Below are positions 45,764-54,746 of a stretch of 64,000 nucleotides of DNA, one piece after another. Location of the stretch: assembly GCF_014638275.1 (NCBI RefSeq), contig NZ_BMFJ01000002.1, forward strand, positions 372,001-436,000, written 5' to 3'. Positions within the stretch are counted from its first letter, which is position 1, and every line of letters begins with the position of its first letter. The notes under the pieces were generated by a model. That model searched no databases and was not told where the DNA came from. It saw only the letters and a list, made by a program, of their open reading frames with translations. Made by a program: the position numbers and the translations under genes. The DNA comes from Primorskyibacter flagellatus (GTDB lineage: Bacteria > Pseudomonadota > Alphaproteobacteria > Rhodobacterales > Rhodobacteraceae).

Positions 45764-46562
45764 AGGGATCACCTGTACCTGTCGTTGCATCGCCATAGGG
45801 GTCAAGCGCGTCCCCCGCCCCGCCGCTCAGCTTGTAGCGCCGGTTCTGAAGATAGGTTACCCGCCCCTGGGCATAACTGTCCGCACTGTCATATAAGACG
45901 CTGTCCACGGTCTGGGAATACCGCCCCCGGTCGCCCAGCTTCTTCGCCACACCCGCCGCTGGCGCGGCATATTTCTCCGGGCTTTCAAGTGTGTAGCCAA
46001 GCGGGTTCGTGAACAGGTCGACCACCCGCCCGGCGGTTTCCCGTTGCGTCGACGGACCCATCACCGGCAGTTCCACATAGGCACCCTCGGGCACGCCCCA
46101 GGTGTAGAGCGTCTCGCCGAAATCGGTGTCGTGCTGCTCAAGCTCCAGCCATGTCGCGACATCGAACAGCCCCGCCAGCCCGACGGTGGAATTCAGCGCA
46201 AAGCGGAACGTATTCACCACTGCGCCTTCGACATCGCCCTGGAGAACGTTGTTCACCACCATCGACGGAGTCGCGAGGTTGTTCGCCACATTGCCGATGC
46301 CGGTCACGACTGGCGCGGGAACGACCTTGACGTAGCCATTGCTCACCGGGCGCAGAACCGAACGGTCGAGCGATTTGTTGAAGGCGTGGGTGCGACGGTT
46401 CGACGCTTCGTAGGGATCGTCGATGCCGCTTGGCGTCGGCGCGGGCGTGCAGGCGACGAGCATGGAAACCGCGCCCGAAAAGGCGACGCGCACAAATATC
46501 CTGATAAAAACCTTAGCTCTTTCCGGCACGCTCAGACCCCCGAACCCGTCCCGCCTTAACAT
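45741..46562 (-). CDS. mlaA: MlaA (VacJ) family outer-membrane lipoprotein
   Basis: About 273 residues from the ATG at 46562; a GTG at 46529 would give 262 residues and a tidier lipoprotein signal. Lipobox SMLVAC with the lipidated Cys. MlaA domain: DPYEASNRRTHAFNKSLDRS, NNLATPSMVVNNVLQGDVEG, DFGETLYTWGVPEGAYVELP and VMGPSTQRETAG. It removes mislocalised phospholipids from the outer leaflet. The Asp/Tyr-rich end (DPYDDPYDQ) overlaps the mlaC start. Confidence 0.92.
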   Translation of the reverse strand: MLRRDGFGGLSVPERAKVFIRIFVRVAFSGAVSMLVACTPAPTPSGIDDPYEASNRRTHAFNKSLDRSVLRPVSNGYVKVVPAPVVTGIGNVANNLATPSMVVNNVLQGDVEGAVVNTFRFALNSTVGLAGLFDVATWLELEQHDTDFGETLYTWGVPEGAYVELPVMGPSTQRETAGRVVDLFTNPLGYTLESPEKYAAPAAGVAKKLGDRGRYSQTVDSVLYDSADSYAQGRVTYLQNRRYKLSGGAGDALDPYGDATTGTGDPYDDPYDQ

Positions 46563-46719
46563 CCTCGCCCGCGCGGCGCCAGCCCGCCATCGGTCGCAGC
46601 GGATTGCGGTTTGCGCGCAACTGTCCCGGATCAATCAAATCGTTAGATGTACACGCTAGCCTGTCCAAGGTATTCAACCCGTACGACCCTGACATCCGGA
46701 TTTCGGTGGCTTTCCGCCC

Positions 46720-48450
46720 ATGATCAATCGACAGCTCCAGAACGGGTACAACGAACTGCGCGAGGCCCGGCGCACCAACCGGGCGCTCTATTGGGCGGTT
46801 GGCCTGTTCAGCGTCTTTGCCAACCTGCTGATGCTGACCGGCCCGATCTACATGCTGCAGATCTACGACCGCGTACTCGGCTCCCGCTCCATCGAAACGC
46901 TGATCGGGCTTTCGGTGATCGGCACCTTCCTCTTCGTGGTGATGGGTGTGCTCGACGTGACCCGCAACCGCGTGATGACCCGCGCCGCCGCCCGGTTCCA
47001 GGCGCGGCTGGACCGGCGCGTGTTCGACGCCGTTATCCGCCGTTCCGCCATCAAGCACGACGAAGTCGCGCAGACCGGCATGCGCGACCTCGAGTCGGTG
47101 CAGAAACTCATGTCCTCGCCCGTGCTGATGGCCGGGTTCGACATCCCCTGGACCCCGATCCTGCTGGCCGGGATCGCGCTGTTCCACCCTTGGCTCGGCA
47201 TGCTGGCCATCGGCGGCGGGGTGATGCTGGTCATCATCACCGTCATCAACCAGATGATGAGCAAGGCGCCCCAGAACTCCGCCATGTACGCGATGCTGCA
47301 GTCGGAGAAACTCTCCGAACACATCCGGAACGAGAGCGAGATGGTCACAGCCATGGGCATGCGCCAGGCCGCCTTTTATCGGTGGAGCAAACTGCGCGGC
47401 CGCGCCCTGTCGACGCAGATCGCCAGCACGGACATGGTCGGCGGCTTCAGCTCCGTCACCAAGACGTTCCGCCTGTTCCTGCAATCCGCGATGCTCGGCC
47501 TCGGCGCGCTGCTGGCCCTGCGCGGCGAAATCACGCCGGGTGCCATGATCGCCGGGTCGATCCTGATGGGCCGCGCCCTGGCCCCGATCGAACTGGCCAT
47601 CGGCCAGTGGCCCGTGGTGCAGCGCGCCGTCCGCGGCTGGCATTCGCTGGCGATCCTGCTTGGCGAAACCCCGCCGGAGGCCGAACGCACCGCCCTGCCC
47701 AAACCCCGCGCGAAACTCGATGTCATCCAGCTGACCGTCGTCCCGCCGGGAGAGGCCGTCGCTTCCCTCCGTATGCTGTCCTTCACCGTGGAACCCGGTC
47801 AGGCGGTTGGCGTCATCGGCCCTTCCGGCGCCGGGAAGTCGACCCTCGCCCGTGCGCTTACCGGCGTCTGGCGGCCGGCGGGCGGCAAGGTCCGGCTCGA
47901 CGGCGCGGCGCTCGACAACTACGACCCGACGGTGCTCGGCCGCTACATCGGTTACCTGCCACAGCGGGTGCAGCTGTTCGAAGGGACGATCGCCGAAAAC
48001 ATCGCCCGGCTCGAGGAAAAACCGGACGCCGACGCGATTGTCGAAGCCGCGAAGAAGGCCGACGCCCACGACATGATCCTCAAGATGCCGGATGGCTACG
48101 ACACCCGCATCGACGCCACCGGCGGACGCCTGTCGGGCGGTCAGATCCAGCGCATCGGTCTTGCCCGCGCGCTCTACGGCGATCCGGTGATCCTGGTGCT
48201 GGACGAACCGAACTCCAACCTCGACAACGAAGGCAGCGCCGCGCTGAACAAGGCGATCCGCAACATGAAGGCGGAGGGCAAGTCGGCGCTCATCATGGCG
48301 CACCGCCCCGCGGCGATCCAGGAATGCGACACCATCCTGATGCTGGACGGCGGCGGCCGCGTCGCCTTCGGCCCGCGCGACGAGGTGCTGGCGCAGGTGG
48401 TGCAGAACCACGAACAAATCCGCGCCGGCGGGTCCGGCGGCCTGCGGTAG
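46720..48450 (+). CDS. Type I secretion system ABC permease/ATPase (PrtD-like)
   Basis: 576 residues: N-terminal six-helix exporter domain (ALYWAVGLFSVFANLLMLTG, PIYMLQIYDRVLGSRS), then an ABC domain. Walker A is GPSGAGKS (367-374), signature LSGGQIQR (471 on) and Walker B VILVLDEPNSNLD. No C39 peptidase or C39-like domain, as in the protease/lipase/RTX exporters PrtD/AprD. It pairs with the HlyD-type adaptor 45 bp downstream. No RTX substrate or TolC gene is adjacent. Confidence 0.93.
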   Translation: MINRQLQNGYNELREARRTNRALYWAVGLFSVFANLLMLTGPIYMLQIYDRVLGSRSIETLIGLSVIGTFLFVVMGVLDVTRNRVMTRAAARFQARLDRRVFDAVIRRSAIKHDEVAQTGMRDLESVQKLMSSPVLMAGFDIPWTPILLAGIALFHPWLGMLAIGGGVMLVIITVINQMMSKAPQNSAMYAMLQSEKLSEHIRNESEMVTAMGMRQAAFYRWSKLRGRALSTQIASTDMVGGFSSVTKTFRLFLQSAMLGLGALLALRGEITPGAMIAGSILMGRALAPIELAIGQWPVVQRAVRGWHSLAILLGETPPEAERTALPKPRAKLDVIQLTVVPPGEAVASLRMLSFTVEPGQAVGVIGPSGAGKSTLARALTGVWRPAGGKVRLDGAALDNYDPTVLGRYIGYLPQRVQLFEGTIAENIARLEEKPDADAIVEAAKKADAHDMILKMPDGYDTRIDATGGRLSGGQIQRIGLARALYGDPVILVLDEPNSNLDNEGSAALNKAIRNMKAEGKSALIMAHRPAAIQECDTILMLDGGGRVAFGPRDEVLAQVVQNHEQIRAGGSGGLR

Positions 48451-48495
48451 ATCGTGTGAAAACCTGACAACAAGCGACGGCGATGAGCAACTGAA

Positions 48496-49806
48496 ATGAC
48501 CGACACCGAAGCCAAGACCTGGTCCGTGAAGGGGCCAATGATCGCCGGGTTCATCGTGCTGCTGCTGCTGGTCGGCGGCTTCGGCACCTGGTCGATCTTC
48601 ACCAATATCTCCGGCGCCGTCATCGCCGACGGCCAGCTTGAGGTCGACCGCAACCGCCAGATCGTGCAGCATCTCGACGGCGGCGTTGTCTCGGAAATCC
48701 TCGTCCGAGAGGGCATGTCGGTGGACGCGGGACAACTGCTTGTCCGGCTCGACGACACGCAACTCCGCTCTCAACTCGCGATCATCGAAGGTCAGCTTTA
48801 CGAAATCATGTCCCGCCGCGGGCGGCTCGAGGCCGAGCGTGACAGCACTGACGACATTACCTTCGATCCCCTGCTGATCGAGGTCGCTGCCTCCCGCCCT
48901 GACGTGCAGAAGCTCATGACCGGCCAGACCAGCCTGTTTCTGGCCCGCCGTGATTCCGTGCGCAATGAACTGGAACAGCTGACCAAGCGCCGCGACCAGA
49001 TCGCCAACCAGATCGAAGGCATCGATGCGCAGAGAGAGGCGTTAAGCCGCCAGATCGACCTGATCCAGACCGAACTGACCGACCAGCAGTCTCTTCTCGA
49101 CAAGGGTCTGGCGCAGGCGTCGCGCGTGTCGGCCCTGCGGCGCGAAGACGCGCGGATGAGCGGCGACCGCGGCGAACTCACCGCGCAGCGCGCCGAGGCC
49201 GAGGGCCGCGTTACCGAAATCGACATCGAAATGCTCAAGCTCGGCACGGCCCGCCGGGAAGAGGCGATCACCACGCTCCGCGACCTTGAATACCGCGAAC
49301 TGGAGCTTGCCGAACAGCGCCGCGCCCTGCTGGAACAGCTCGACAGGCTCGACATCCGCGCGCCGGTGGCCGGGGTTGTCTACGACCTCCAGGTCTTTGC
49401 CGAACGCTCCGTGCTGCGCCCCGCCGATCCCGTGCTCTACCTCGTGCCGCAGGACCGCCCGCTCATCATCGCCGCACGCATTGAACCGATCCATATCGAC
49501 CAGCTCAGGATGGACCAGCAGGTGAATGTGCGTTTCGCCTCTTTCGACCAGCGCTCCACCCCGGAACTCGAAGGCCGCGTGACCCAGATCTCTCCGGACG
49601 CCTTTGTCGATCAGACAACCGGGCGGTCCTTCTACCGTTCGGAAATCGTCCTCAACGACGGCGAACGCGACAAGCTTCCCGAAGGCGCGCACCTGATCCC
49701 CGGAATGCCCATCCAGGCCTACATCAAGACCGATGACCGCACGCCCATGGCCTATTTCATGCGCCCCTTCATCGAATACTTCGCCAAGGCCTTCCGCGAA
49801 GCCTGA
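48496..49806 (+). CDS. HlyD-family type I secretion periplasmic adaptor
   Basis: 436 residues: cytoplasmic tail, one membrane helix (MIAGFIVLLLLVGGFGTWSI), first lipoyl half (GQLEVDRNRQIVQHLDGGVV), a long alpha-helical coiled coil (about 90-280, many Leu/Gln/Arg heptads), second lipoyl half (IRAPVAGVVYDLQVFAERSV) and a beta-barrel ending in DRTPMAYFMRPF. It bridges the ABC protein to an outer-membrane TolC-like channel. Co-transcribed with the upstream ABC gene. Confidence 0.93.
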   Translation: MTDTEAKTWSVKGPMIAGFIVLLLLVGGFGTWSIFTNISGAVIADGQLEVDRNRQIVQHLDGGVVSEILVREGMSVDAGQLLVRLDDTQLRSQLAIIEGQLYEIMSRRGRLEAERDSTDDITFDPLLIEVAASRPDVQKLMTGQTSLFLARRDSVRNELEQLTKRRDQIANQIEGIDAQREALSRQIDLIQTELTDQQSLLDKGLAQASRVSALRREDARMSGDRGELTAQRAEAEGRVTEIDIEMLKLGTARREEAITTLRDLEYRELELAEQRRALLEQLDRLDIRAPVAGVVYDLQVFAERSVLRPADPVLYLVPQDRPLIIAARIEPIHIDQLRMDQQVNVRFASFDQRSTPELEGRVTQISPDAFVDQTTGRSFYRSEIVLNDGERDKLPEGAHLIPGMPIQAYIKTDDRTPMAYFMRPFIEYFAKAFREA

Positions 49807-49879
49807 TACCGCCCGGCCCCTTTCGCTTGCATTCGCCACGCACCCCGCTAGCGTCGCGCCGAACGCGAAAGGAGCCCCC

Positions 49880-50344
49880 ATGAACAACGCCATCGAAACC
49901 CGCCTCGCCGAACTGGGCCTCGCCCTGCCCGACAGTCCCGCGCCGCAGGCGAACTACGTGCCCTTCGTGACCGTGGGCAAGCTCGTCTTCGTCTCCGGCC
50001 AGGTGTCGATGGATGCAAACGGCTTCATCAAGGGCGTGCTCGGGGACACCATGTCGGTAGAGGAAGGCGCGGCGGCAGCCCGGCTCTGCGGCCTGTCGCT
50101 GCTGGCGCAGGCCAAGGCGGCCTGCGGAGGCGACCTGTCCAAACTGAAGCGCGTGGTCAAGCTGACCGGTTTCGTCAATTCGACCAAGGAATTCGGCGAC
50201 CAGCCCAAGGTCGTCAACGGTTGCTCCGACCTTCTGGTCGAGGTGCTGGGCGACGCCGGGCGCCACTCCCGCTCTGCCGTTTCCGCCGGGGCCCTGCCCT
50301 TCGGAGTCGCGGTTGAGATCGAAGGCATATTCGAGCTTCACTGA
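49880..50344 (+). CDS. RidA family protein (YjgF/Rid)
   Basis: 154-residue trimeric enamine/imine deaminase-like protein, longer subgroup (YjgH/Rid with N-terminal ETRLAELGLALPDSPAPQAN). Conserved: LVFVSGQVSMDANGFIKG, VVKLTGFVNSTKEF and the end HSRSAVSAGALPFGVAVEIE, where the substrate-carboxylate Arg is in HSRSAV. AAAGGAG upstream of the ATG at 49880. The stop overlaps the GDPD start (TGATG). Confidence 0.92.
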   Translation: MNNAIETRLAELGLALPDSPAPQANYVPFVTVGKLVFVSGQVSMDANGFIKGVLGDTMSVEEGAAAARLCGLSLLAQAKAACGGDLSKLKRVVKLTGFVNSTKEFGDQPKVVNGCSDLLVEVLGDAGRHSRSAVSAGALPFGVAVEIEGIFELH

Positions 50345-51108
50345 TGCCGCTGCCCGCCGCCTTCCTGCGCCTGCCGGTTGCGCACCGCGCCTATCACGAC
50401 AGGACGCAGGGGCGGCCCGAGAACTCGATCGAGGCGATCCGCGCCGCGGTCGAAGCAGGCTATGCGATCGAGATCGACCTGCAGCTGTCCCAGGACGGGC
50501 AGGCCATGGTCTTTCACGACTACGATCTCGAACGCCTGACCGGCGAACGCGGCCCGATCCAGATGCGCCCCGCCGCCGACCTGACCCGCATCCCTCTATT
50601 GGACGGCAGCCACCCCATCCCCACCTTCGCGCAGGTACTTGAGGAGGTCGATGGCCGCGTCCCTCTGCTGGTGGAGATCAAGGATCAGGACGGCGCGCTC
50701 GGCCCCGCCGTCGGGCGGCTGGAACAGGCGGCGGCCACGTCTTTGAAGGGCTACCGGGGCGAGGTTGCGGTCATGTCCTTCAACCCGAACTCGGTCCGGG
50801 TCTTCGGCGGCATGTCCCCCGAAATCCCCTGCGGCCTGACCACCTGCGACTTCTCAAGGGACGACTGGCCGCTGGTCCCCGCAAACCGGCTAAAACGTCT
50901 GCGCGGCATCCCCGACATTCCGCATTCCCGCGCGCAGTTCATCAGCCATCAGGCCAGCGATCTCTCCTCCCCCCGCGTGGCTGAACTGAAGGCCCGCGGC
51001 CTGCCCGTGCTCTGCTGGACGATCCGCACGCCAGAGGCAGAGGCGGAGGCGCGCCGCATTGCCGACAATGTGACCTTCGAAGGCTATCCGGCGGCGATCC
51101 CCGCTTGA
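50344..51108 (+). CDS. Glycerophosphodiester phosphodiesterase
   Basis: 254-residue TIM-barrel enzyme. Catalytic N-terminus AHRAYHDRTQGRPENSIEAI (the family HRG reads HRA), metal site AIEIDLQLSQDGQAMVFHD, and LVEIKDQDG. C-terminal LPVLCWTIRTPEAEAEARRI resembles the usual V..WTVN element. It breaks glycerophosphodiesters to glycerol-3-phosphate and an alcohol. No signal peptide, so cytoplasmic. Start overlaps the RidA stop by one base. Confidence 0.9.
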   Translation: MPLPAAFLRLPVAHRAYHDRTQGRPENSIEAIRAAVEAGYAIEIDLQLSQDGQAMVFHDYDLERLTGERGPIQMRPAADLTRIPLLDGSHPIPTFAQVLEEVDGRVPLLVEIKDQDGALGPAVGRLEQAAATSLKGYRGEVAVMSFNPNSVRVFGGMSPEIPCGLTTCDFSRDDWPLVPANRLKRLRGIPDIPHSRAQFISHQASDLSSPRVAELKARGLPVLCWTIRTPEAEAEARRIADNVTFEGYPAAIPA

Positions 51109-51139
51109 ACCGCGCGGTTCAAGCGTCAGATTCATAGCT

Positions 51140-52345
51140 ATGGACGGAACGGAATCGGACAACGACACCGTGGTGGAAATCCGCGCCCACGACAGCCTGG
51201 CCGGCATCCCGGCGCAGGACTGGGATGCCTGCGCCTGCCCGGAGGCCGCCGACGGCCACCCGCCAGCAGACCCTTTCACCACGCATCGCTTCCTGTCCGC
51301 GCTGGAAACCAGCGGCTCGGTCGGGCGCGGCACGGGCTGGCAGCCCCGCTATCTGACTGCGCACCTGGGCACGGAGATGATCGCCGCCGCGCCCCTTTAC
51401 GCCAAGAGCCACAGCCAGGGCGAATACATCTTCGATTTCAACTGGGCCCATGCCTATGAGAACGCCGGCGGCAGGTATTACCCCAAACTCCAGATCGCCG
51501 TGCCCTTCACCCCGGCCACGGGCCGCCGCTTTCTCGTGAAGCCGGGGTACGAGGCGACAGGTCAGGCCGCGCTGGTCCAGGGCGCGGTGCAGATCGCGGA
51601 TGACAACGGCCTCTCCAGCCTGCACATCACCTTCTGCCGCGAAGACGAAGTCGCGTCCGGAGAGGCCATGGGCCTCATGCACCGCGTCAGCCAGCAGTTC
51701 CACTGGCTCAACGACGGTTACGCCAGCTTCGACGATTTCCTCGCCTCGCTCAGTTCGCGCAAGCGGAAGAACATCCGCAAGGAACGCGCGCAGGCGCAGG
51801 GTTTCGGAGGAGAGATCGTCTCCCTCACCGGTGACGCCCTTCGCGATGAGCACTGGGATCATTTCTGGCGCTTCTACCAGGACACCGGATCGCGCAAATG
51901 GGGCAGCCCCTACCTGACCCGCGACTTCTTCCGGCAGGTGCAGGAGACCATGCGCGACGACGTGTTGCTGGTGCTGGCGGTGCGCGACGGGCATCCCGTG
52001 GCGGGCGCGCTGAACTTCATCGGGCGGGACACCCTGTACGGCCGCTACTGGGGCTGCACCGAACATCATCCCTGCCTGCATTTCGAACTGTGCTATTATC
52101 AGGCCATCGACGCCGCCATCGCCCGCGGGCTGGACCGGGTCGAGGCCGGGGCGCAGGGCGAACACAAGCTGGCGCGCGGATATCTGCCGAAGCAGACCCA
52201 CTCCCTGCACTGGATGCGCGATCCGGGTTTCTCGCGCGCGATCCGGCAATATCTGAAGGCAGAGGCCGAAGCGGTCGAGGAGGAGATCGAGGTGCTGACC
52301 GCTTACGGCCCCTTCCGCCGCGACAGACAGGAGGAACAGGAATGA
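51140..52345 (+). CDS. Peptidogalycan-type N-acyltransferase (COG3146, GNAT fold)
   Basis: 401-residue protein of the FemAB-like/GNAT superfamily. Conserved segments: [61 protein letters not shown] and [20 protein letters not shown], and the final [20 protein letters not shown]. The acyl donor and acceptor are unknown. It ends in the ATGA overlap with the pterin dehydratase gene. Confidence 0.85.
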   Translation: MDGTESDNDTVVEIRAHDSLAGIPAQDWDACACPEAADGHPPADPFTTHRFLSALETSGSVGRGTGWQPRYLTAHLGTEMIAAAPLYAKSHSQGEYIFDFNWAHAYENAGGRYYPKLQIAVPFTPATGRRFLVKPGYEATGQAALVQGAVQIADDNGLSSLHITFCREDEVASGEAMGLMHRVSQQFHWLNDGYASFDDFLASLSSRKRKNIRKERAQAQGFGGEIVSLTGDALRDEHWDHFWRFYQDTGSRKWGSPYLTRDFFRQVQETMRDDVLLVLAVRDGHPVAGALNFIGRDTLYGRYWGCTEHHPCLHFELCYYQAIDAAIARGLDRVEAGAQGEHKLARGYLPKQTHSLHWMRDPGFSRAIRQYLKAEAEAVEEEIEVLTAYGPFRRDRQEEQE

Positions 52346-52635
52346 CCGAGCGCCTTTCGGACACCGCACGCGGCACGCTGCTGCCCCCGCTTTTGGAGGC
52401 GGGCTGGACCGTCTCGGACGACGGAAAGACCCTGAGCAAGACCTTTGAGTTCGAGGATTTCCCTAATGCCTTCGGATTCATGACCCGCGCCGCGATCTAC
52501 GCGGAAAAGTGGGATCATCACCCCGACTGGACGAACACCTGGAACAAGGTTGCTGTGACCCTGACGACCCACGACGTCGGCGGTCTCTCGGCGCTGGACG
52601 CGAAATTGGCGCGCAAGATGGATCAGCTGATCTGA
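52342..52635 (+). CDS. phhB: 4a-hydroxytetrahydrobiopterin dehydratase (PCD/DCoH)
   Basis: 97-residue protein with the family active-site motif [16 protein letters not shown] and [17 protein letters not shown]. It regenerates pterin cofactor after aromatic amino-acid hydroxylation; in bacteria without phenylalanine hydroxylase a molybdopterin link has been proposed. The start overlaps the preceding stop by four bases. No phhA is nearby. Confidence 0.93.
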   Translation: MTERLSDTARGTLLPPLLEAGWTVSDDGKTLSKTFEFEDFPNAFGFMTRAAIYAEKWDHHPDWTNTWNKVAVTLTTHDVGGLSALDAKLARKMDQLI

Positions 52636-52645
52636 CGCGCCGGCG

Positions 52646-53257
52646 TCAGAGATCCGCTTCCGCCAGTCGCTGGTAGACCTCAGCAAGCTCCCCCGCACGG
52701 GCGGCGGCGGCACAGGCCCGCAGCGTTTCGCGCAGGCGGTCGAAGGTCCCGACCTCTTCCCAGGCCCGGTCGGCCATGCGCCAGCGGACGTGCCGCCAGT
52801 GCGCCGCCCGCAGCGCATCGCCAAGGATCGTGTCCGGGGCGGCGTCGGCGCTGATGTCGAGAATATCGGCCCGGATGTCGAGGTAGGATTTGTCGCTGAC
52901 ATCCACCACCTCCGCAACGGCCGCGGCGGCGACAAGCCGCTCATGCGTGGTGACGGGGACCGACATGCCCTCCGCACAACTCGCCGCAGCAAGGAACATG
53001 GCGCGCAGCACCTGCGTGTCCCGCGTCCGGCTGTCGGGGTCCAGCGGCGACACGATGGTGCCGACACCGGAGCGTGTTTCAACCAGCCGCTCATAGGCGA
53101 GTTTTTGCAGAACCTGTCGGATCGGGGTGCGCGAGACACCGAATTCGGTGGCCAATACGCCTTCGTGCAGGGTCAGATCCTCGCCTATGGTCTGCATCAT
53201 GCAGATCCGCGTTCTGAGGACTTCCGCGATTGCCGAACCTTCTTTTCGATACGCCAT
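52646..53257 (-). CDS. GntR-family transcriptional regulator
   Basis: 203 residues. N-terminal winged helix: LRTRICMMQTIGEDLTLHEG, VLATEFGVSRTPIRQVLQKL and ERLVETRSGVGTIVSPLD. The C-terminal all-helical region (from about 80) is shorter and less canonical than FCD domains, lacking obvious metal His/Asp pairs. A 23-bp palindrome lies 30 bp upstream, between it and the divergent phosphatase-like gene, suggesting control of both. Confidence 0.88.
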   Translation of the reverse strand: MAYRKEGSAIAEVLRTRICMMQTIGEDLTLHEGVLATEFGVSRTPIRQVLQKLAYERLVETRSGVGTIVSPLDPDSRTRDTQVLRAMFLAAASCAEGMSVPVTTHERLVAAAAVAEVVDVSDKSYLDIRADILDISADAAPDTILGDALRAAHWRHVRWRMADRAWEEVGTFDRLRETLRACAAAARAGELAEVYQRLAEADL

Positions 53258-53286
53258 CTGTGCCGACCCGCTTTTCTTTTCCTATT

Positions 53287-53309
53287 CTTCTGGATACATC
53301 CTCCAGAAG
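53287..53309. promoter_or_regulatory. Candidate operator for the divergent GntR regulator
   Basis: CTTCTGGA (53287-53294) and TCCAGAAG (53302-53309) form a perfect 8-bp inverted repeat around TACATCC. A smaller nested palindrome GGATACATCC overlaps it. It is in the AT-rich gap between the GntR gene and the phosphatase-like gene, where autoregulators of this family usually bind. Confidence 0.55.
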
Positions 53310-53393
53310 TTGAGCCGCGCCAACTATGACCCGCACGGAACGTGGCGTCAAAAAAAATATTAAAGGACGAGTCACCTTATAGTCAGGAAATAT

Positions 53394-53975
53394 ATGACGG
53401 ATTTCGAAGATGAGGAACAGACGTCGCTGCGGGCGGTCGTCGAATGCCCCTGCGGCGGGCGCTGTCTCATGGCCGGATTTCCGGGGCTGAGGACCGGTAT
53501 CGACGGCACGGCCTACATGGACCCAGACCATCTGGCCGCGACCCTTGACCGGATCTTCGAAACCGGCGCGCGACTGCTGATCCTGCTCGCGGAAGAGAAG
53601 GAACTCCCGGAGAAGGCTTTCGCCATGGTTGCGGACCGCGCCGCCACGATCGGCCTGGAACTGGCCTTTATGCCGATCCCCGATTTCAACGTTCCCGACG
53701 ACGACATGATCCGCCGTTGGCACGACCTGCTCGTCACCCGATCCGACCTGCCGACGCGCGGCGGCACCGTGGCGTTCGCCTGCCAGTATGGCGCCGGGCG
53801 CTCTGGCCTGATGGCCGCCTATGTCCTGCTGCAATGCGGCATGGAGCTGGAAGGTGCGGTGAACACCGTACGCAATTACTTCGCGGAGGCCATCGAAAGC
53901 GACGTCCAGATGGCCTGGCTGACCGAGGTTTCCGCCCGGTTAAAGGTTAACCCCACACCACTTGACGTTGATTGA
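53394..53975 (+). CDS. Cysteine-dependent (tyrosine/dual-specificity) phosphatase-like protein
   Basis: 193 residues. The CX5R phosphate loop is CQYGAGR (Cys130-Arg136) followed by Ser; the residue before the Cys is Ala129 instead of the usual His. A candidate general acid is Asp97 in MPIPDFNVP. The N-terminus has a cysteine-rich VECPCGGRCLMAGFPG, and a helical region TLDRIFETGARLLILLAEEK precedes the acid loop, as in DSP-type folds. Substrate unknown. Divergent from the GntR gene. Confidence 0.8.
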   Translation: MTDFEDEEQTSLRAVVECPCGGRCLMAGFPGLRTGIDGTAYMDPDHLAATLDRIFETGARLLILLAEEKELPEKAFAMVADRAATIGLELAFMPIPDFNVPDDDMIRRWHDLLVTRSDLPTRGGTVAFACQYGAGRSGLMAAYVLLQCGMELEGAVNTVRNYFAEAIESDVQMAWLTEVSARLKVNPTPLDVD

Positions 53976-54119
53976 CCCGCTAGGGATAGTGGTCGGCACA
54001 GCCCGGCGGCCTAGCCGCTCGATAAATCCGGACACAACCGGACCTGCCGTAAACCGGCCAGAATGGCCAGCCACGGTTGGGGGATCGTAGGGTAATGCGC
54101 GTCCCCGGACGCGACCTTG

Positions 54120-54160
54120 AGACCCGCAGGACAGAAGTCCCGCGGGTCTCGTACGTTTTG
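54120..54160 (+). terminator. Hairpin after the phosphatase-like gene
   Basis: GAGACCCGC (54120-54128) pairs with GCGGGTCTC (54143-54151), with nested AGGAC/GTCC, followed by GTACGTTTTGGGG. It lies between convergent genes, 16 bp from the peroxiredoxin stop, and may serve either. Confidence 0.6.
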
Positions 54161-54166
54161 GGGGAC

Positions 54167-54664
54167 TCAGGGCGCCTTGATCGCGTCCAGCATGGACTCT
54201 CCACCCGACAGGTCGCATTGCCCCGGGTTCGCCTCGGCCTGGATCACGCTGACCGTGCCGTCCTGCACATACATCGCATAGCGCTTGGACCGGTCGATCA
54301 GCCCGACCGGCGGCGCCGAAAAGTCCATGCCGACTGCCTTGGTGAATTCCGCCGCCGGGTCCGCCAGCATCGCGATCCCCGCCTTGCCCGCGCCGGTCTG
54401 CTGATCCCACGCGCCCATCACGAAGGGGTCGTTGACGGACAGGCAGATGATTTCGTCCACGCCGCTGGCCTTGAACTGGTCTGCGGTGCGGATGAAGCTG
54501 GGCACATGCGCGGTGGTGCAGGTGCCGGTGAAGGCGCCGGGCAGCGCGAAGATCACGACATTGCGCCCCTTCAGCCGCGACGCCAGCGAAACCTGCTTCG
54601 GGCCTTCGCCCGTGAGTTCGACAAGCGTGGCCTCGGGAAGCGTGTCGCCTTTGGAAATTGCCAT
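54167..54664 (-). CDS. Peroxiredoxin (Prx5/AhpC-TSA-like)
   Basis: 165 residues. Peroxidatic Cys49 is in ALPGAFTGTCTTAHVPSF; a second cysteine occurs in GQCDLSGGESM near residue 150. Also DEIICLSVNDPFVMGAW and RSKRYAMYVQDGTV, typical of Prx5. It reduces hydrogen peroxide and organic peroxides, often with glutathione/glutaredoxin. Start at 54664 has GAGGGG upstream. Divergent from the flavoprotein gene with an 82-bp gap. Confidence 0.93.
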   Translation of the reverse strand: MAISKGDTLPEATLVELTGEGPKQVSLASRLKGRNVVIFALPGAFTGTCTTAHVPSFIRTADQFKASGVDEIICLSVNDPFVMGAWDQQTGAGKAGIAMLADPAAEFTKAVGMDFSAPPVGLIDRSKRYAMYVQDGTVSVIQAEANPGQCDLSGGESMLDAIKAP

Positions 54665-54746
54665 TGGGGTCCCCTCTCGGTATCCAGTTGATCCGGGGCG
54701 CAGGATAGTGACTGCGCCGGAACCCGCCAGAGGAAAAGGACAGCCC

